The notes under the pieces were generated by a model, which was not told where the DNA came from, ran no database searches, and was given only the letters and a program-made list of their open reading frames with translations. A DNA stretch of 45,985 nucleotides from Hyphomicrobiales bacterium (GTDB lineage Bacteria; Pseudomonadota; Alphaproteobacteria; Rhizobiales; Xanthobacteraceae): contig JADJPN010000007.1 in the NCBI GenBank assembly GCA_016713235.1, positions 1-45,985 of the forward strand, written 5' to 3'. Made by a program: the position numbers and the translations under genes. Position 1 is the first letter of the stretch, and each line of letters begins with the position of its first letter. Positions 1-8,634 of this stretch are shown in pieces.

Positions 1-1394
1 CATCCGCATGAGCGACGTCTTTCGGGCGCACAACGAGGAATATGCAGCGCTGATCGCCGAGGCGAAGGGGCCGAAGGAGCGTATGGCGCTTGCCAAGGAG
101 CGGGACCGGGTTGGCGCCGATCTGGCCGCGGGCCGTGACCGCATCCGCAACGTTCACGGGTTCTCGGGGGACACGCAGATGCGCACGCCGCCCGCGTCGC
201 GTCCGCGGCGAAGCGCGTCAACAACCTGATCTCCGGCGGCATGATGGCGGTGTCGTCGACGCCCGACATGGCGGGCGTCGTCTTCCGGCATGGCTTCGAG
301 AGCGCCTTCTCGGACGGTTGGAGACCTTGGTTGCGGGCGATGACCGACGCCAAAGCCTGGGAAACGATCAAGAAGCAGGGCCGGGAGTTTCGTGCCTTCG
401 GGATCGGTGTCGAAACCGCGATTGCGAGCCGCCAGCGCAGCATCGACGACATCACCGAAATGTACCGATCGCAGTCCCGTGTCGAGCGGGCGCTTGAAGC
501 CGTGAACGACAAGTTCTTCGTCGCGAACCTGCTGGCACCGTTCACGGACTGGCAGAAGAGGGTCGCGGGGTCGGTGGCCTCAGCCAACATCCTGCGAGCG
601 GTCGAGGTGACGTGCCGGAAGGCAACGGCGAGATGACGGCTTCTCGGCGAATCCAGCATCACACCTGCAATGGCCGATAAAATCTGGCGCGAGTTTCAGG
701 CCGCCGGCGAAACGACCGATGGCGTCCATGTTCCGAATACCGGGGACGGGAAAGCAAACGATGCCGATCGCTTTCCGTGATGCCGTGGTACGCGATGTCG
801 ATATCGCTGTCGTCACGCCGGGGCAGGAAAAAGCCGCTCTGATGCGTCGAAACCGGTCTGGGGCGTCCGGGCGGTCCAAGACCTTCATGGCGCCACCGGT
901 CCCAGCGGATCATGTTGTCGAACCCGCAGCGTCACGACGCGACTGCGCTACATGGCCTCGTGTTTTCCGTCGGTCCCGGGATGCTGGCTGACCGGCTGCA
1001 TACCTTCGCGGCCGGAACGCCGGTATCGGATCGTCCGCAGGACTGATCAAGGAAGGGTTCTCGCGCTCCGGCGTCATGGGTTGGCTCGAGGAAGGTAACG
1101 CCATCGCCCTCGAAGGGCACACAGGGCTCGTGGACGCCCACCGGCCGATCGGCGACAAGCCGCCGTCGCGCCGACGCGAACCGGAACGCGGCCGATCTCG
1201 CGACACGTCCGGGGAAAATCCAGAACCTGCTCCGCGTGACCGGTGCCGCAGGAGCCGGGGAGTGGACCGAAGGCGAGGCACCCCTGCGCGGCGGCTCTTT
1301 CCGTGACGCAGAACCGCTCTACACCCGGATGCTGTTCGATCAGGCTCCGAGAGCGGCGTCAATTCCGCCCGGCATCCCGATGAAGGCGCAGTAG
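1..1394 (+). CDS. Large internal virion (DNA ejection) protein, C-terminal part; continues from 43668-45985
   Basis: The reading frame is open from the first base and joins in frame to the last base of the window, giving LAERFG followed by IRMSDVFRAH. This is therefore the C-terminal end of the gene that starts at 43668; the joined gene is about 3.7 kb (roughly 1,240 residues). Recognisable blocks occur in several frames: residues around 8-200, 241-600 (AGVVFRHGFESAFSDGW), 670-720 (MADKIWREFQAAGETTDGVH) and the end, PMKAQ followed by TAG at 1392-1394. At least five single-base shifts break it. By position, after the transglycosylase gene and before the tail fibre, it is probably a T7 gp15/gp16-type ejection protein. 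No enzymatic motif was seen. Confidence 0.75.
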
Positions 1395-1429
1395 CTGCGT
1401 TGCCATTCTGGCGCGGCAGCGTTGCCGCC

Positions 1430-4192
1430 ATGTCGCAGCATCCCATTGTCCTGAAGAGACCGTTTCACCGCCACCCTGAACGCGAGCACCGGCCCGGTTT
1501 CGGTCGGCTTTCCGGTGTTCGGTGGTGCGGACGATCTTTCCGTGTTTGTCGATGGCGTTTTGATCGATGCCGCGGACTGGACGCTGACGAGCGCCACGGC
1601 CCTTGATCCGGCGACGGATATCCTCCCCGCAGGCGACGGTTGCGTCACCTTCCGATGTCGCGCGGACCGGCGACGTCGAATCCGTCAGATCAAACCGTCG
1701 CACCAGTTCACGCCCGGCGTCGGCATCCCGGCGGAATCGCAGAACCTCGCGCTTTCCAAGATTTGGGCCGCGATCCGCGAAAGCTATTCGTGGGGCAAGT
1801 CGGCGATCAAGCTTTCACCCGGCGAGCGATCATTGGCCCTTCCGGCGTCGGGAACTCGCGCTGGAAAAATACTATCGTTCGATGCGAACGGAAATCCGGA
1901 AGCGCTCGTGTCGAGTGGCGCTCGGAAACAATGCGGCGATTGAGGTTGATGAGACCGCCGTATTGAATGGCGCTAACGGAACATTGTTGACCAACAATGG
2001 CAAAATTAGGCGAGTTTGATATTGCCGGCGTATCAATTGGCGCGATTGATGCCCCAGCATTGACTTTTCCTCATTAGTCGCCGCCGTTCCCGGTTCGCTG
2101 TTCTACCTTGAGGGTAATATCTGTCCTCGCTGATAGGCGTCGGAGGTGGAAGCTTCATTGCCTTCATCCGGGCAAGGCTTCTTTGGCATTCAACGATTAC
2201 TGATGGCGGCTCAGGTTATAGCAACGGAACCCACACTGTTAATCCCGCGGGGGCGGTGGACCGGTGCTACGGTTTCCGGGCTATTGTTGAAAGTGGGAAA
2301 GTCACGCGCGCTGGAGTGGCGTAAACTGAAGGGGATCCGGCCATACGTCAGCACCTTCAATCTTTACTGGTCTGACATTCCCGCGGCGGTACACCGGGAA
2401 CAATTACGCTGTCTTCTGGCTGACGGAGTGTACCTCCGGTCGGCGGACAATGTAGTGCTGTGTCGAGAGGAGTTTCTTGAGACCGGTGTTGTTCGTCCCG
2501 AATGGTGGGGCGCGAAAGGCATTCAGTCTGGATGATGCACCCGGCACTGAATGCAGCATTTTCGTTCATCAGAACGAGCGCTGATTTCTCCGGTATTACG
2601 AATTACAAGCTCGCGCTTCGCGGGCAGGCAGAATACAACATTCTGTCCCCCGTTGATGTGACCCGCTTTCGCTCATACGGTCTAGAGGTCGAGCAGAACG
2701 GAGCGCTGTTTCACGTCAGGATCGCGGGCGGTGTAGGATTCGATTTCACGAACTCCCAGGCTGGGGACTCGCCATTCTGCCCGTCCCGGCGTCAACAAAC
2801 GCTTCGCATCCAATGTCCGAACTCCGGTTCGAGAGTTCACGGTTTGCTTCTGTCGGGGCCCCGAAGCAATCGAAATCACAGGGACGATGCCGCGCCTGAA
2901 GTTCATTCAGTGCTACGGCGCACCGCACGATGGCGCAAATTGTCGGGCTGCGCCAGGATTCGACTGCTACTGATGAGTTCCGCGTACTGCGAATGCGAGT
3001 TTGACTTTCGCGGAGAGCCTAGGGCTTCTGTGTCTGCCAATCCCGTCACGGATATGATTAAATTCTACTCCGATGATGGCGGCGTATCTCTTCACGGTGT
3101 AAAAATATCTGATTACGGGTTTGACTATTCTCGCTCGCTTCTTCGAAACGAAGGTTCGGGGAATGTCAATATCCGTGACGCCGATGTTCATCTAGGATCG
3201 TACACCAACGGCGGAGCAATCTTTGCTTCCGGTGGCAACATCAATCTTGATGGAAACATTGCGTGTAATAACAACACCGCAGAGCCTGTCACGTTCTCTG
3301 GCCTGAGTTCGCTAAAAGGGAAACTCTACACTCGCGCCAGCGAAGGCAGCATCACGTATCCATCAAACTATGATCTTTGGCTGTGTATTACCGGGTCTGG
3401 TTGGAAATATGTTTCGTCGTCTTCGAATCTTTTGCTCCCCCTCCGGATTACGTTGGGAGCAACGCATGTTCGAGAGTACACGACAGCGCCGGAAGGGCTT
3501 GTTACGGCTCCGCCTGGTTCGCTTCTCCTGCGCAAGGAGACGAACGACGCAAACTCGACCCTTTACCTTAAAATTTCTGGCACAGGTAATACAGGCTGGC
3601 GAGCGGTGCCTTCGGATATCGCGGCGCTGGTTGTCGCAGCGCCGCTAAGACGACGCCGGTCGATGCAGATTTGTTCGCGCTGATCGACAGCGCGGCCGCG
3701 AACGTCCTGAAGAAACTGACCTGGTCTAATGTCAAGGCGACGTTGAAGACGTATTTCGACACGCTCTATGCTCCCGCACTTGCCGCTGCCGTGCAGATCG
3801 TCGATGTGACCAACCGCACGACGGCCAGCACCAGCTTTACGGCGAGCGGCGTGCAAGCCGCGATCACATCAGCGCGTGCCGCGCCTAAGATCAAGGTACG
3901 TGCGGTTGCCTATGTTGGATGCGACACCGCCGCCGCCCTGATCGATCTCACCTTGCACCGTGACGTCACCGATCTGACGCCGGCGGGCGTCGCGAGCATG
4001 GCTGGCGCGCGCATCAACGCCAATTCGTCACTCGAGCTGGCGGTCTTCGAGTTCATCGACGCGCCGGGCGCGGCGGCACCTACACCTACGAAATCTTCTG
4101 GAAGACCACGACGGGCACGGCGCATCTGGGCCGTCGCGCATCCGACACCAACTTCGACGCCGACCACACTCACGGTCGAAGAGGTGCTGTGA
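1430..4192 (+). CDS. Tail fibre / tail spike protein (interrupted by indels)
   Basis: Adsorption protein read across several frames. The N-terminus starts at ATG 1430 (MSQHPIVLK). A virion-attachment type domain follows at 1460-1900, with the pieces TATLNASTGPVSVGFPVFG and LSFDANGNPEAL. At 2490-2570 the tail-spike signature VRPEWWGAKG is followed by DDAPALNAAF after a shift, which is typical of the start of a pectate-lyase-like beta-helix. Asn/Gly-rich helix sequence fills 2570-3640. At 3655-3790 comes TPVDAD followed by ALIDSAAANVLKKLTWSNVK, a motif common near the end of fibres. The natural end is TLTVEEVL and TGA at 4190-4192. The lysis genes follow directly. Confidence 0.8.
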
Positions 4193-4290
4193 TGATGCGC
4201 ATGAAACTCGTTCCGGATTGGAAATCTGTCCTGCAGAAAGCATGGAGCATCCGCCTGCTCCTGCTCGCGGGCGTGCTTTCCGCGAAATGA
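4192..4290 (+). CDS. Holin-like fragment (truncated)
   Basis: The start codon overlaps the tail-fibre stop (TGATG). It encodes 32 residues, MMRMKLVPDWKSVLQKAWSI then RLLLLAGVLSAK. The MKLVPDW...AWSIRL...AGVLS opening is typical of a small phage holin family found beside lysis genes in alphaproteobacterial phages, where the protein is normally 60-100 residues with two membrane segments. Here a stop comes after the first hydrophobic segment. Given the number of indels elsewhere, the rest probably lies in another frame before 4354, but I could not recover a convincing second membrane segment. Function inferred from this opening and the position. Confidence 0.5.
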   Translation: MMRMKLVPDWKSVLQKAWSIRLLLLAGVLSAK

Positions 4291-4354
4291 CCAAAGCCGG
4301 TGCGTTGCTGGCACGGCTTGAAATCAGGACTTTGCGGCCAACCCGGAGGCCGCG

Positions 4355-4879
4355 ATGCTGCGTTATTCGACCTTTTCTTTCCTAATTGCCGCGCTTTTCG
4401 CGCTCACGGTTCCGGCCCATTGCATCGAATACGGTCAGACCGCTCAGCAGTTTCTCACGGCACAGGCTACGCCTTCGGCCGTTCGGAAGCCGGTCAGGCG
4501 GGTAGCGGCGCAACCTCTGATCCGCGCCAGCGTCGTCGGGTTCGGCGGTTCATGGCTGGAGCGGAATCTTGGTGCATCACGTCCTGCCGGCGCGCCCGGC
4601 CCGTGGTGCGGCTATGCCATGCGACTCGAAGTTATGTCGCTTGGCCGTCCCGATCCCGGTCCTGCCTATAACGCGGTGCGTAGCTGGCACAACTACGGAA
4701 GTCCTGCGCCTCGCGCGGCCGTGGGTTCGCTGTTCATTTCAGCCGGGCATATCTCGAAGGTCGTCGCACATGACTGCGGTGACGGCCGCGTCCGCACGAT
4801 CTCAGGCAACGCTACGGCGCGTCGCGTAGCTTATATGTGCGAGCCGCTATCGAGCCTCGTGGTGTCTCGGTGGCCGTAA
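4355..4879 (+). CDS. Secreted CHAP/NlpC-P60-like cell-wall hydrolase (TIGR02594-like)
   Basis: A 174-residue protein with an N-terminal export signal: a basic start, then SFLIAALFALTVPAHC at about residues 6-21. The C-terminal 100 residues carry a cysteine in GPWCGYAMRLEV (about residue 88), a Ser-Trp-His block, and a histidine in SAGHISKVVAHD followed by ISGNATARRV. This Cys...GHI.VV...SGN arrangement matches the small papain-fold peptidoglycan hydrolases (CHAP/TIGR02594) common in rhizobial phages and chromosomes. It lies between the holin-like fragment and the amidase, so a lysis role is likely. A role in wall remodelling at entry or lysogenic expression cannot be excluded. Export by the host Sec system is inferred from the signal peptide. 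Confidence 0.65.
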   Translation: MLRYSTFSFLIAALFALTVPAHCIEYGQTAQQFLTAQATPSAVRKPVRRVAAQPLIRASVVGFGGSWLERNLGASRPAGAPGPWCGYAMRLEVMSLGRPDPGPAYNAVRSWHNYGSPAPRAAVGSLFISAGHISKVVAHDCGDGRVRTISGNATARRVAYMCEPLSSLVVSRWP

Positions 4880-4971
4880 CCCTCATTCACGCTTTCTGTG
4901 TCGCCGTCATTGCGAACGGTGTTGCTGCGCTCTTGGCGATGCTCGCCGCTTTTATCCGCATGGTGATCTAA
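4870..4971 (+). CDS. Small single-span membrane protein, 33 residues
   Basis: GTG at 4870 overlaps the previous stop by ten bases, and the TAA at 4969-4971 abuts the amidase ATG at 4972. The product is almost wholly hydrophobic (ANGVAALLAMLAAFIRMVI), long enough for one membrane helix. Tight packing inside the lysis operon supports a real gene, perhaps a second holin or pinholin-type peptide. No ribosome binding site is obvious and the product is short, so the call is tentative. Confidence 0.4.
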   Translation: MAVTLIHAFCVAVIANGVAALLAMLAAFIRMVI

Positions 4972-5904
4972 ATGCCGACAAAACTCATCCCCGCGTCATG
5001 GATGCCGAACATAAAGCTTGACGGCTTTGTGGTGCATTGGACGGGCGGCAATCATCTCGCTGGCGAGTATGACAAGCGCCACTATCATTTTGGTGTCGAT
5101 GGCCCCGGTCTTGGCGTATGGCGCGGTGTTCCTCTGGAGAAAAACGCAAAGGGCCGCGCCCTCCCAGCAGGCGATTATGCCGCTCATACTCGCTGGCTAA
5201 ACGGCGGATGGGGAGGGTTCACGCTCGCTTGCATGGGATCGACCAAGTTGAATCCGGCTACGGAAAACAACTATATCGACATTGCCTATCCCATGACGAA
5301 GGCTCAGTGGGATACTGGCATCAAGGCTCTGGCAGAGCTTTGCATCCGCTATAGCGTACCAGTTCAGAGGCCGACGAAAGCCGATCCGCGCGGCGTGCAG
5401 TCTCATGCCGAAGTGGAGCAGAACCTCGGCATCGATCAGGCTGGCAAGTGGGATTTTACCCGGCTGTCGTGGAAGCCTGAGCTTAAGGGCGCGCGGGTTA
5501 TTGGCGACTTTATGCGCCAGCAAATTCGCGAGCAAATCGCTCTTATTCAGGGCGTGCAGAGTTTTGCGGACCTGCCAGCCGATGACGATCTTCTCCCGCC
5601 AGAAGAACCGCAGTTCGAGACGCAGAAAGAGAATGTCATGCAGGCTGACCCGCGCTTGCCTGATCCTCCGACACCTGCACCATCAGCAGAGCCTCTATCC
5701 GGCTTCCGCAAGGTGCTTGGCTGGGTAACGGCAGGCGTCACGGCTGTGGGCTCGGCTCTCGCGGCAGTCGGCAAGTGGCTCATGTCGCTTCCCCCGGAAG
5801 TCCTGATCGCCATTGTCGTTACGCTGGCAATCGTCGGCACGATCATCTTCGCGTTGATCTGGCTGTTTCCTCGACCAATCGTGATTGAGCGGGAGAAGCC
5901 GTGA
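4972..5904 (+). CDS. N-acetylmuramoyl-L-alanine amidase endolysin with C-terminal membrane anchor
   Basis: A 310-residue endolysin. Residues about 15-165 form an Amidase_2/PGRP-type zinc amidase, which cuts the MurNAc-L-Ala bond. The metal and catalytic set is visible: H22 in VVHWTGG, H37/H39 in HYHFGVDG, and H145 in SHAEVEQNLG with K159 and D161 in GKWDF. Then comes a charged/proline linker (about 195-245) and a C-terminal hydrophobic region (about 250-300) containing a clear membrane helix, IAIVVTLAIVGTIIFALIWL. C-terminal anchoring is unusual for a canonical soluble endolysin and suggests membrane tethering or release on membrane collapse. The gene is intact and its stop overlaps the next start. 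Confidence 0.85.
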   Translation: MPTKLIPASWMPNIKLDGFVVHWTGGNHLAGEYDKRHYHFGVDGPGLGVWRGVPLEKNAKGRALPAGDYAAHTRWLNGGWGGFTLACMGSTKLNPATENNYIDIAYPMTKAQWDTGIKALAELCIRYSVPVQRPTKADPRGVQSHAEVEQNLGIDQAGKWDFTRLSWKPELKGARVIGDFMRQQIREQIALIQGVQSFADLPADDDLLPPEEPQFETQKENVMQADPRLPDPPTPAPSAEPLSGFRKVLGWVTAGVTAVGSALAAVGKWLMSLPPEVLIAIVVTLAIVGTIIFALIWLFPRPIVIEREKP

Positions 5905-6251
5905 TGCTGGATTTTCTTCTCAACCCTTGGACCATTTTCGGCGCTGGCGTGACTGCATCGGCGGCTTTCGCGGCCGTCTGGTTTCTTCTGCCCGGCGTTA
6001 TCCAGGCTTTCCTCGGCACGAAGCTAGGCCGCCAACTAGCCGTGATTGGCGGCGTTATCGCGGCGACCTGGTTTGCTTTCGTCGCCGTCTCCAAGCGAGG
6101 CGAGCGCAAGGCAGAGCAGAGGATAAACGAACAGATCAAGCAAGATTCCATTCAACGTGACCAGAAACGGGAGCAACGCGATGCGGAGCTTAAGACCCTT
6201 GACGACGCTGCTTTGCGTAAGCGTGCTTCTCGGTGGATGTCAGACGACTAA
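5904..6251 (+). CDS. Inner-membrane spanin (Rz-like) or holin-type membrane protein
   Basis: The start is ATG 5904, which overlaps the amidase TGA; GGGAGAAG precedes it. The 115-residue product has two hydrophobic segments (about residues 8-32 and 44-62). A long charged, helix-forming tail follows (KRGERKAEQRINEQIKQD and onward to the C-terminus), as expected of the periplasmic coiled coil of an inner-membrane spanin. The Rz1-like lipoprotein gene begins inside this gene in another frame, the classical Rz/Rz1 nested arrangement. That context is the main reason for the spanin call. Two membrane segments rather than one is atypical, so a combined holin role is possible. Confidence 0.65.
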   Translation: MLDFLLNPWTIFGAGVTASAAFAAVWFLLPGVIQAFLGTKLGRQLAVIGGVIAATWFAFVAVSKRGERKAEQRINEQIKQDSIQRDQKREQRDAELKTLDDAALRKRASRWMSDD

Positions 6252-6393
6252 GCTGCTTTCCAATTGCGCTGGCTGGCAGAAGTCCACGTTCAAGCCTTCG
6301 ACCTACGACTACCTGTACCGGCATGACCGCAAGCCCCTTCTTTCGATGATCAGCAATAACGAGAACGGCGCTGAAAGCGGGTGCTGGAAGTGA
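6181..6393 (+). CDS. Outer-membrane spanin lipoprotein (Rz1-like), embedded start
   Basis: A 70-residue lipoprotein that starts within the upstream spanin gene in a different frame. ATG 6181 is preferred to the GTG at 6157 because GGGAG lies just upstream and the signal peptide then has normal length: MRSLRPLTTLLCVSVLLGGC, with lipobox LGGC and Cys20 as the lipidated residue. The mature part (QTTKLLSNCAGWQKSTFKP...NNENGAESGCW) has two further cysteines and the CAGW...N..G...GCW pattern of alphaproteobacterial Rz1-like proteins. Together with the inner spanin it should fuse inner and outer membranes at the last step of lysis. Confidence 0.75.
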   Translation: MRSLRPLTTLLCVSVLLGGCQTTKLLSNCAGWQKSTFKPSTYDYLYRHDRKPLLSMISNNENGAESGCWK

Positions 6394-6725
6394 CCGGCCT
6401 CGATGAAATCAGCTTTAAACTCGGAAAGATCATGTCCGAGATAGACGGCCTCAAGGACGATGTACGCGATGTTAAGCGTGAGGTCAGCGAGGACCGAAAG
6501 GCTACGGATAAATTTCGAGAGGAAATCAAGGTCAAGGTTAAGTCGATTGGCGAGGCGGTGGATGAAATATCCCCGCACGTCGAGGACTACAGGACACTGC
6601 GCCAGAAGAGGAGTCGCTGTCATTCTGGTCAGCACCATCGGATCAGGCGCGGCCTATCTAATCTGGCAAGGATAATCAATTTTTGGCCTGTCATCCGAGA
6701 TACGTTGAAACAGGCTCTCAAGTAA
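6381..6725 (+). CDS. Coiled-coil protein with C-terminal membrane segment (two compensating indels)
   Basis: The first 75 residues are strongly heptad-like and charged (GKIMSEIDGLKDDVRDVKRE, DKFREEIKVKVK). A shift near 6605 hides a hydrophobic segment read in the next frame (GVAVILVSTIGSGAAYLIWQ). Restoring one base near 6670 returns to the first frame, which ends INFWPVIRDTLKQALK. The intended product is thus about 114 residues with a soluble coiled coil and one membrane helix. Last gene of the lysis operon; family not recognised with certainty. A membrane-topology role in lysis or exclusion is possible but unproven. Confidence 0.55.
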   Translation: MLEVTGLDEISFKLGKIMSEIDGLKDDVRDVKREVSEDRKATDKFREEIKVKVKSIGEAVDEISPHVEDYRTLRQKRSRCHSGQHHRIRRGLSNLARIINFWPVIRDTLKQALK

Positions 6726-6833
6726 TCCGCCCGTCCGGGCAGATGCGCTGCCTGACGCTATCAGGCTTCCATCAGGCGCGCGGGCTTCCTTCCTTTCCCG
6801 CGTTCTTGTGTTCTCCCTGTGAACGACCCACTA

Positions 6834-6869
6834 GCCCGCTGTCCCGTCACGGGATGGCGGGCCTTTTTT
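6834..6869 (+). terminator. Rho-independent terminator of the late/lysis operon
   Basis: GCCCGC (6834-6839) pairs with GCGGGC (6857-6862). An inner TCCCG (6842-6846) pairs with CGGGA (6850-6854) around a three-base loop. A run of six T follows at 6864-6869. It is oriented to stop rightward transcription leaving the lysis genes before it reaches the integration module. Confidence 0.9.
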
Positions 6870-6996
6870 CGTTTCAGTAGCGCATGCTCTTTGTTTGATC
6901 GCGGTACACCGTGACATGGGAACCGACCTGCGGGCAGACGTCCGCACCGTCCACGACCGGCTCAACCGGTACGATTTGTCGACGTCGTGAAGTCGC

Positions 6997-7073
6997 TGGT
7001 CTGGGCGGCAGGATTTGAACCTGCGACCCTCGGTTCCCAAAACCGATGCGCTACCGGACTGCGCTACGCCCCG
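6997..7073 (-). tRNA. tRNA-Pro, anticodon TGG (complete, CCA encoded)
   Basis: A 77-base tRNA with normal arms: acceptor from CGGGGCG, D arm GCGC/GCGC, anticodon stem TCGGT/ACCGA with loop TTTGGGA (anticodon TGG, proline), T arm GCAGG/CCTGC with TTCAAAT, and an encoded ACCA end. The acceptor stem has a G2:A71 mismatch where proline tRNAs normally have G-C; this is either a real change or a sequence error. It sits next to attP in the opposite orientation and shares 27 identical bases with the attP tRNA half. Confidence 0.85.
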
Positions 7074-7133
7074 AATCCAGGCCATATCCGGCATTCCGTA
7101 GTGCATTGTCAATTCAACAGAATGATGTATGTC

Positions 7134-7275
7134 TGACCAACAAACACTATACTTATCAAAGCTTAGGTTCTGGTTTGGGACCAGAGGGTCGCAGGTTCAA
7201 ATCCTGCCGCTCCGACCAATTTCTTCAAGTACTTAGCAACACACACGTTGGTCACGTTGGTCAAAGTGTTGGTCA
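7134..7275. promoter_or_regulatory. Candidate integrase arm-binding repeats flanking the attP core
   Basis: GTTGGTCA occurs three times in direct orientation to the right of the core (7247-7254, 7256-7263, 7268-7275) and once inverted to its left (7134-7141). Arm sites placed on both sides of a core are typical of lambda-type integrases. The octamer also occurs a few times elsewhere in the window, so the assignment rests on the clustering. Confidence 0.45.
7169..7218 (+). other. Probable attP core: 3' half of a tRNA-Pro(TGG) gene
   Basis: From 7169 the sequence forms the anticodon arm TCTGG / TTTGGGA / CCAGA, variable loop GGGTC, T arm GCAGG-TTCAAAT-CCTGC, acceptor 3' strand CGCTCCG and ACCA, ending at 7218. 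No matching 5' half (expected CGGAGCG) lies upstream. A 3' tRNA half beside an integrase gene is the usual attP structure for phages that insert into a tRNA and restore its end. The predicted attB is a host tRNA-Pro(TGG) whose acceptor 5' strand is CGGAGCG. Confidence 0.85.
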
Positions 7276-8634
7276 AGCAGAATCCTTCTTTGTTCTGCTT
7301 GCGACGCGGGCGCGCGCAACGCGGGTCGTCGCCTTTGCGCCTGACCTGATGTAGTGACCAAAAGTCGTCTCGATGTCGGCGTGCTGCCCGTGGAATCGGA
7401 GATCGTCGATCGCGGCTGAGCCGTCGCCGTGTTTCTCGACGATCGCTTCGTAGCCTTCTGTCAGGCCGCCGTGGCGCGCGCGTGCGTTCCATATTTCTTC
7501 CGGCACGCCTGCTTCCGTCGCGACCTGACGGAAGACGTCAGCGTAATAGCGGGACTGGAACGGCAGCCGGTCGTTCGTGATGCAAAGCGGGCCTTTGCGT
7601 TCATCTTCGGGCACCGCGGACAGTGCCAATTGAAATAGCGGATACTCGTTGGGGTCGAAGACAACGTCGGTGTCTGTCTTCGATGTAGGTAATTGCAAAA
7701 GTTCTCCGATGTCTTCAAACCGTAGGCCGGGTCGCCACCAGTTGCGGCCGGCGACAATCGCTCCTTGCGGAGCAAATCGCTTGATTGGCTCCCATTGACC
7801 GATGACGTCGATCTGTCGAAGCGTGAACTCAAACTGAGCGGCGACACCTAGTGCGATTGAGCGGAAGCGCAACTCCGGACGCTCGCCCCATCGGCTGCGT
7901 TTAGGGGTCTTGAGCTTCGATTTCTCGATGGCGAGACGCACGATCTTCTCGGCATGCTCGTAGGTCATCGGCGACTTAGTTTTCATCGCTGCCGCGCGCT
8001 CATCCTTTGTGAGTTTCGGCGCTTTAAACCGCATTACCGAAAGAACAGCCTGTAGCTGACCGCACTCAGCGATACTGATCTCCATGCCGAAAATCAAAAC
8101 GGCTTTCAACAGTTCGCGCACCGCGATGTCAGCCTTTCGCTTCAGCGGCGGGCCGACGTATCCCGGCGGCTGCATGATGACCGAATGCCACCGCCGGAGA
8201 TTTTGGCCGGTAAGGCGGTCAATCCGACGCCCGGTGAAATTGTAGGACTGCAGCACCCGGATGCCGTAGGCGAAAGTGCGCCGAGAGTTCAGGCTCAGAC
8301 CGTGCCACGGCGAAACCGGGTCTTTCTGCCAGAGATCAAGAAGCGATTGCAGCGTGCCGGTATAGTTGGTTCGCGTTTGCGCGTCTGGCGAAACGATCCA
8401 TTCCAGCATTTCGGTGTAGAGCTGGCGGCAGTGCGATGCCATTCGTTCGACATCCGAGACGTCGTCGAGGTTGTAGTGCAAGCGAATTATGGATGGCTGA
8501 AATCGACTGCGGCGTCCGCGCTTTGGGCACACCCAATAGGCGCGACGGTTTCCGCCTTCACGAACATCAAGCCCCGGTGCGTCGATCTCTATTGGCTGCC
8601 CGGCGACGATTAGAGTACGGCGGCGGTGCTTCAT
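7273..8634 (-). CDS. int: Tyrosine-recombinase integrase
   Basis: A 453-residue phage integrase with an intact frame. The catalytic pieces are visible in order: R273 in FTLRQIDVIG, K319 in LPTSKTDT, R387-H388 in ARARHGGLTE, H418 in HGQHADIETT and the nucleophile candidate Y428 in FGHYIRSG. An N-terminal arm-binding region (about 1-90) and a core-binding SAM-like region (about 90-200) precede the catalytic domain. The stop lies 54 bases from the end of the tRNA half at attP, the usual arrangement. It should catalyse integration into, and with an excisionase excision from, the tRNA-Pro site. The box II motif (ARHGG) departs from the usual HxLR. Confidence 0.9.
   Translation of the reverse strand: MKHRRRTLIVAGQPIEIDAPGLDVREGGNRRAYWVCPKRGRRSRFQPSIIRLHYNLDDVSDVERMASHCRQLYTEMLEWIVSPDAQTRTNYTGTLQSLLDLWQKDPVSPWHGLSLNSRRTFAYGIRVLQSYNFTGRRIDRLTGQNLRRWHSVIMQPPGYVGPPLKRKADIAVRELLKAVLIFGMEISIAECGQLQAVLSVMRFKAPKLTKDERAAAMKTKSPMTYEHAEKIVRLAIEKSKLKTPKRSRWGERPELRFRSIALGVAAQFEFTLRQIDVIGQWEPIKRFAPQGAIVAGRNWWRPGLRFEDIGELLQLPTSKTDTDVVFDPNEYPLFQLALSAVPEDERKGPLCITNDRLPFQSRYYADVFRQVATEAGVPEEIWNARARHGGLTEGYEAIVEKHGDGSAAIDDLRFHGQHADIETTFGHYIRSGAKATTRVARARVASRTKKDSA

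Noticed and set aside
7163..7218. Second complete tRNA at 7163-7218
   Set aside because: Only the anticodon, T and acceptor 3' strands are present; no D arm or 5' acceptor strand upstream, so it is an att core rather than a tRNA.
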